Source of the DNA: Rhizobacter sp.
GTDB lineage: Bacteria > Pseudomonadota > Gammaproteobacteria > Burkholderiales > Burkholderiaceae
Reading direction: 5' to 3'
NCBI GenBank assembly: GCA_014379885.1
Contig: JACMKW010000165.1
Coordinates: 1 to 10,196 of the forward strand
Length of the DNA stretch: 10,196 nt
A model generated the notes under the pieces. It made no database searches. It saw only the letters and a program-made list of their open reading frames with translations, and had not been told where the DNA came from. Position 1 is the stretch's first letter. Each line of letters starts with the position of its first letter. Shown here in pieces: positions 7,746 through 10,196 of this stretch. Position numbers and translations under genes: made by a program.

Positions 7746-9304
7746 CCCAGCTTCCCCTACTGCGGCGTTCACTTGCAACAGCCGCAGCAACGCTTGGCCT
7801 GCTGTTAAGCGCATGCGCCACTTTGGTTGAGCCGCCGAACCAGAGCGCCGACCTGCCTTCCGTCATTGCAAACCTGCCCCCTGCAGGCACGGCCGCCTCG
7901 GCACCCGCCCCGGCACCGGTGGCGTCAGCGCCCATGGCAGCGGCGTCTGCGGCCGCCGAGCCTGAAGGCCGGGTGGCTTCAGCCCCGGTTGACCCCTTGC
8001 GGCCCGAAGAGCCGGTGGACCTCAACTCACAAGTCGCCAACGTCGACCTGTGGGAGCGCCTGCGCCGCGGCTTTCGCATGCCCGACCTCGACACGAGTCT
8101 CGTGCGCAGCGGCGAGCAGTGGTATTCGGCCCGGCCCGACTACGTGCAACGCATGACCGAGCGTGGCAGCCGCTACCTCTTTCACATCGTCGAAGAAGTG
8201 CAGCGCCGTGGCATGCCCACCGAGCTGGCCCTGCTGCCCTTCATCGAAAGCGCCTTCAACCCGCAGGCCATCTCATCGGCCAAGGCTTCGGGCATGTGGC
8301 AGTTTATGCCCGCCACCGGCAAACACTTCGAGCTGCGCCAGAACGCCTTTCGAGACGACCGGCGCGACGTTCTCGCCTCTACCCGTGCCGCACTCGACTA
8401 CCTGGGCAAGCTGCACGGCATGTTCGGCGACTGGCACCTCGCGCTGGCGGCTTACAACTGGGGTGAAGGGAATGTGCAGCGCGCCATCACGCGCAACAAA
8501 CGCGCCGGCCTGCCTACCGATTACCTGAGCCTGCGCATGCCCAACGAGACGGCCTACTACGTGCCCAAGTTGCAGGCCGTGAAGAACATCGTGCTGCGGC
8601 CGCAGAGCTACTCCATCACCCTGCCGGAGCTGACCAACCACCCGTACTTTCTGAGCGTGCCCATCGAGCGCGACATCGACGTGGCAGTGGCCATCCAGCT
8701 GGCCGGCATCACGAAAGACGAGTTCTACACACTCAATCCGCAGATGAACCGCCCGGTGATCCTGGCCGCAGGCACGCCGCAGCTGCTGCTGCCCTACGAC
8801 AACGCCAGCCAGTTCGTGCGCAACGTGGCCGCACACCGCGGCCCCTTTGCCACCTGGACGGCCTGGGTCGCACCACGCACGCTCAAACCCGCCGACGCCG
8901 CCAAACAAGTCGGCATGAGCGAAGCCGATCTTTGCGAAGTGAACAACATCCCGCCGCGCATGCTGGTCAAGGCCGGCTCCACGCTGCTGGTGCCGCGTGC
9001 GCTGCATTTGTTGAAAGACGTGTCGCTGCACCTGGCCGACAACGCTGTCATGTCACTCACTCCGGAGGCATTGCCACCGCGGCGCGTGACGCACAAAGCC
9101 ATCAAAGGTGAGACAGTGGCCAGCGTTGCCAAGCGCTACCGCGTGAGCAGCTCGCAAGTGGCGCTGTGGAACAAGGTCACCACCGGTGCCAGCTTCGCAG
9201 CGGGTGAGAACGTGGTGGTGTTTGTGCCGCAGAAGCAGCCGGTGGTGCGCAGCAAGGCGACGGCGAAGAAGCCGGTGGGCAAGCGCAAAGGGCGGCCACG
9301 CTAG
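7742..9304 (+). CDS. mltD: Membrane-bound lytic murein transglycosylase D (lipoprotein, SLT plus LysM)
   Basis: MltD cleaves the glycan strands of peptidoglycan to 1,6-anhydro-muropeptides at the outer membrane. The 520-residue protein starts with a lipoprotein signal, with arginines at 8-9, a hydrophobic core and lipobox LSAC, giving Cys25 as the lipidated residue. A low-complexity Ala/Pro linker (about 40-90) leads to the SLT domain (about 155-265). Catalytic Glu169 lies in LPFIESAFNPQA, with GMWQFMPATG and LAAYNWGEGNVQRA as supporting motifs. Two LysM-like peptidoglycan-binding repeats follow, a diverged one at about 370-420 and a clear one at about 448-497, and the end is a basic tail, KKPVGKRKGRPR. 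Length is at the longer end for the family. The start is the ATGA overlap with gloB, and no strong RBS is seen, so translation is likely coupled. The stop is only 8 nt from the convergent recR stop. Confidence 0.95.
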   Translation: MTQLPLLRRSLATAAATLGLLLSACATLVEPPNQSADLPSVIANLPPAGTAASAPAPAPVASAPMAAASAAAEPEGRVASAPVDPLRPEEPVDLNSQVANVDLWERLRRGFRMPDLDTSLVRSGEQWYSARPDYVQRMTERGSRYLFHIVEEVQRRGMPTELALLPFIESAFNPQAISSAKASGMWQFMPATGKHFELRQNAFRDDRRDVLASTRAALDYLGKLHGMFGDWHLALAAYNWGEGNVQRAITRNKRAGLPTDYLSLRMPNETAYYVPKLQAVKNIVLRPQSYSITLPELTNHPYFLSVPIERDIDVAVAIQLAGITKDEFYTLNPQMNRPVILAAGTPQLLLPYDNASQFVRNVAAHRGPFATWTAWVAPRTLKPADAAKQVGMSEADLCEVNNIPPRMLVKAGSTLLVPRALHLLKDVSLHLADNAVMSLTPEALPPRRVTHKAIKGETVASVAKRYRVSSSQVALWNKVTTGASFAAGENVVVFVPQKQPVVRSKATAKKPVGKRKGRPR

Positions 9305-9312
9305 GGCAGGGC

Positions 9313-9900
9313 TCAACGCCGATCCACCAGCGCGTGGGCGATGGTGCCCAAGTCCACGTATTCAAGTTCGCTGCCGATCGGCACACCGCGCGCCAGGCGT
9401 GTCACGCGCAGGTCTCGCGCCTTCAGTGTTTCTGCCAGCACATGCGCAGTGGCTTCGCCTTCCGCGGTGAAGTTGGTCGCGACGATTACCTCTTCCACGG
9501 AGCCGTCGGCCGCACGGTCGAGCAGTTGCTGCAGGCCGATGTCGCGTGCACCAATGCCGTCGAGCGGGCTGAGGTGGCCCATCAGCACGAAGTACAGGCC
9601 GCGGTAGCTGCCGGTGCGTTCCATCGCGGCTTGGTCGGCAGGGGTTTCAACCACGCAGAGGAGCCCCTTGTCTCGCGTCTCATCCAAACAGGTGCGGCAG
9701 ACCGGGGCTTCGGTGAAGGTGTGGCAACGCTCGCAGTGGCGGATGTTGTCGACCGCACCGAGCAGTGACTGCGCCATGCGGCGTGCACCTTCGCGGTCGT
9801 GTTGCAACAGATGGAATGCCATGCGCTGCGCGGATTTCTGGCCCACGCCGGGCAAGCGGCGCAAGGCTTCGATCAGGGACTCGAGCGCGGGTTCAGACAC
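9313..9900 (-). CDS. recR: Recombination mediator protein RecR
   Basis: RecR works with RecF and RecO to load RecA on SSB-coated single-stranded DNA at gaps. The 195-residue product has the usual family length. The N-terminal helix-hairpin-helix region reads [21 protein letters not shown] (first 20 residues from about 12). A four-cysteine zinc finger has Cys56, Cys59, Cys68 and Cys71. The Toprim domain (about 78-172) includes [19 protein letters not shown] and [12 protein letters not shown]. The C-terminal [18 protein letters not shown] is the conserved Walker-B-like end. The frame runs upstream to 9981 through the palindromic repeat, but homology begins [15 protein letters not shown], so GTG 9900 is the start. 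A weak AGAG lies upstream. It follows ybaB by 144 nt, a long gap for this operon, filled by an inverted repeat. Confidence 0.96.
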   Translation of the reverse strand: MSEPALESLIEALRRLPGVGQKSAQRMAFHLLQHDREGARRMAQSLLGAVDNIRHCERCHTFTEAPVCRTCLDETRDKGLLCVVETPADQAAMERTGSYRGLYFVLMGHLSPLDGIGARDIGLQQLLDRAADGSVEEVIVATNFTAEGEATAHVLAETLKARDLRVTRLARGVPIGSELEYVDLGTIAHALVDRR

Positions 9901-9934
9901 GAAGCAACTCTGGAAGCCGGGAAGTCCGCGCACC

Positions 9935-10011
9935 ACAACCCGTTCGGGCTGGGGTATCGAAGCCAGGCACGTCCTGCACACGGCTTCGATACCTCAGCCC
10001 GAGCGGGTTGT
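9935..10011. repeat. Near-perfect 30-bp inverted repeat between ybaB and recR
   Basis: The arms at 9935-9964 and 9982-10011 match at 28 of 30 positions, around a 17-nt loop (9965-9981). Each arm reads outward as ACAACCCG(t/c)TCGGGCTG(g/a)GGTATCGAAGCC. The core resembles the arms of the element at 1164-1233, pointing to one dispersed repeat family. It lies in the intergenic gap between ybaB and recR, and would form a very stable stem in the ybaB-recR message. It also artificially lengthens the recR open frame upstream of its true start. Confidence 0.85.
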
Positions 10012-10044
10012 TGATGGGCCGACAAATTCACTGAGTGCCGCGGT

Positions 10045-10196
10045 TCAGAACGGGAACTTCATGCCCGGTGGCATGGGCATGCCGGCGGTCAGCTTGCCCA
10101 TCTTCTCGGACGACACCTCCTCGGCACGGCGGATGCCGTCGTTGAAGGCCGCAGCGACCAGGTCTTCGAGCATGTCCTTGTCGTCGCCGAGCAGGC
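10045..10196 (-). CDS. ybaB: YbaB/EbfC nucleoid-associated protein, C-terminal part (5' end outside window)
   Basis: YbaB/EbfC proteins are small dimeric DNA-binding nucleoid-associated proteins, about 105-110 residues long. The last 50 residues are visible on the minus strand, ending at TGA 10045-10047. They read [20 protein letters not shown], then [20 protein letters not shown], then MKFPF. The DLVAAAFND segment and the M-PPGMKFPF end are family hallmarks. The gene is upstream of recR on the same strand, matching the widespread dnaX-ybaB-recR operon; dnaX would lie beyond the right edge. The start and N-terminal half are outside the window. Confidence 0.93.
   Translation of the reverse strand, partial: LLGDDKDMLEDLVAAAFNDGIRRAEEVSSEKMGKLTAGMPMPPGMKFPF

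Noticed and set aside
8273..9031. 252-residue minus-strand frame opposite mltD
   Set aside because: It is a shadow of the mltD reading frame with no family motif.
9280..9320. Possible terminator between convergent mltD and recR
   Set aside because: Only 8 nt separate the stops, and I found no convincing stem with a T-run.
9901..9981. Extended N-terminus for RecR starting at 9981
   Set aside because: The extra 27 residues are encoded partly by the inverted repeat and do not match RecR; homology begins at GTG 9900.

Overview
The window is GC-rich, gene-dense bacterial chromosome. It fits a betaproteobacterium of the order Burkholderiales, with a Rubrivivax/Leptothrix/Ideonella-like flavour. 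The grounds are the protein families, the coding style, and a gloB / methyltransferase / rnhA neighbourhood known from that group. No mobile-element gene, CRISPR array, rRNA or tRNA gene was seen. Almost all of it is core housekeeping DNA plus one efflux operon.

Layout from left to right. (1) On the plus strand are the 3' half of moaA and a complete mobA, overlapping by 8 nt; both belong to molybdenum-cofactor synthesis. (2) A 113-nt intergenic spacer full of inverted repeats separates mobA from the convergent efflux operon. (3) On the minus strand is a two-gene RND efflux operon: a periplasmic adaptor (GTG start at 5603) followed 25 nt later by an inner-membrane RND permease (4345 to 1262). 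No outer-membrane factor or regulator lies beside it. (4) Upstream of it, also on the minus strand, are rnhA (RNase HI) and a YafS-type SAM-methyltransferase-fold gene, overlapping by 14 nt. (5) The methyltransferase is divergent from gloB (glyoxalase II). Their proposed ATG codons lie on opposite strands of a single CATG, and the likely gloB promoter (a perfect TATAAT) sits inside the methyltransferase reading frame. (6) gloB overlaps mltD, a lipoprotein lytic transglycosylase with two LysM-like repeats, by an ATGA. (7) Convergent with mltD, and only 8 nt away, is recR on the minus strand. It is preceded by the 3' end of ybaB, consistent with the common dnaX-ybaB-recR operon, whose first gene would lie beyond the right edge.

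The genes form four independent units: Moco synthesis, drug or solvent efflux, methylglyoxal detoxification plus wall remodelling (gloB-mltD, next to yafS-rnhA), and recombinational repair (ybaB-recR). The mltD-gloB-yafS-rnhA block is the same neighbourhood found in E. coli, so it looks ancestral. The efflux operon appears to have come to lie beside rnhA, where dnaQ is often found.

I see no convincing new biological system. The most notable non-coding structures are two related long inverted repeats, at 1164-1233 and 9935-10011. They share a CCGTTCGGGCTG...TCGAAGCC core. One lies between convergent genes and the other is wedged between ybaB and recR inside an operon.
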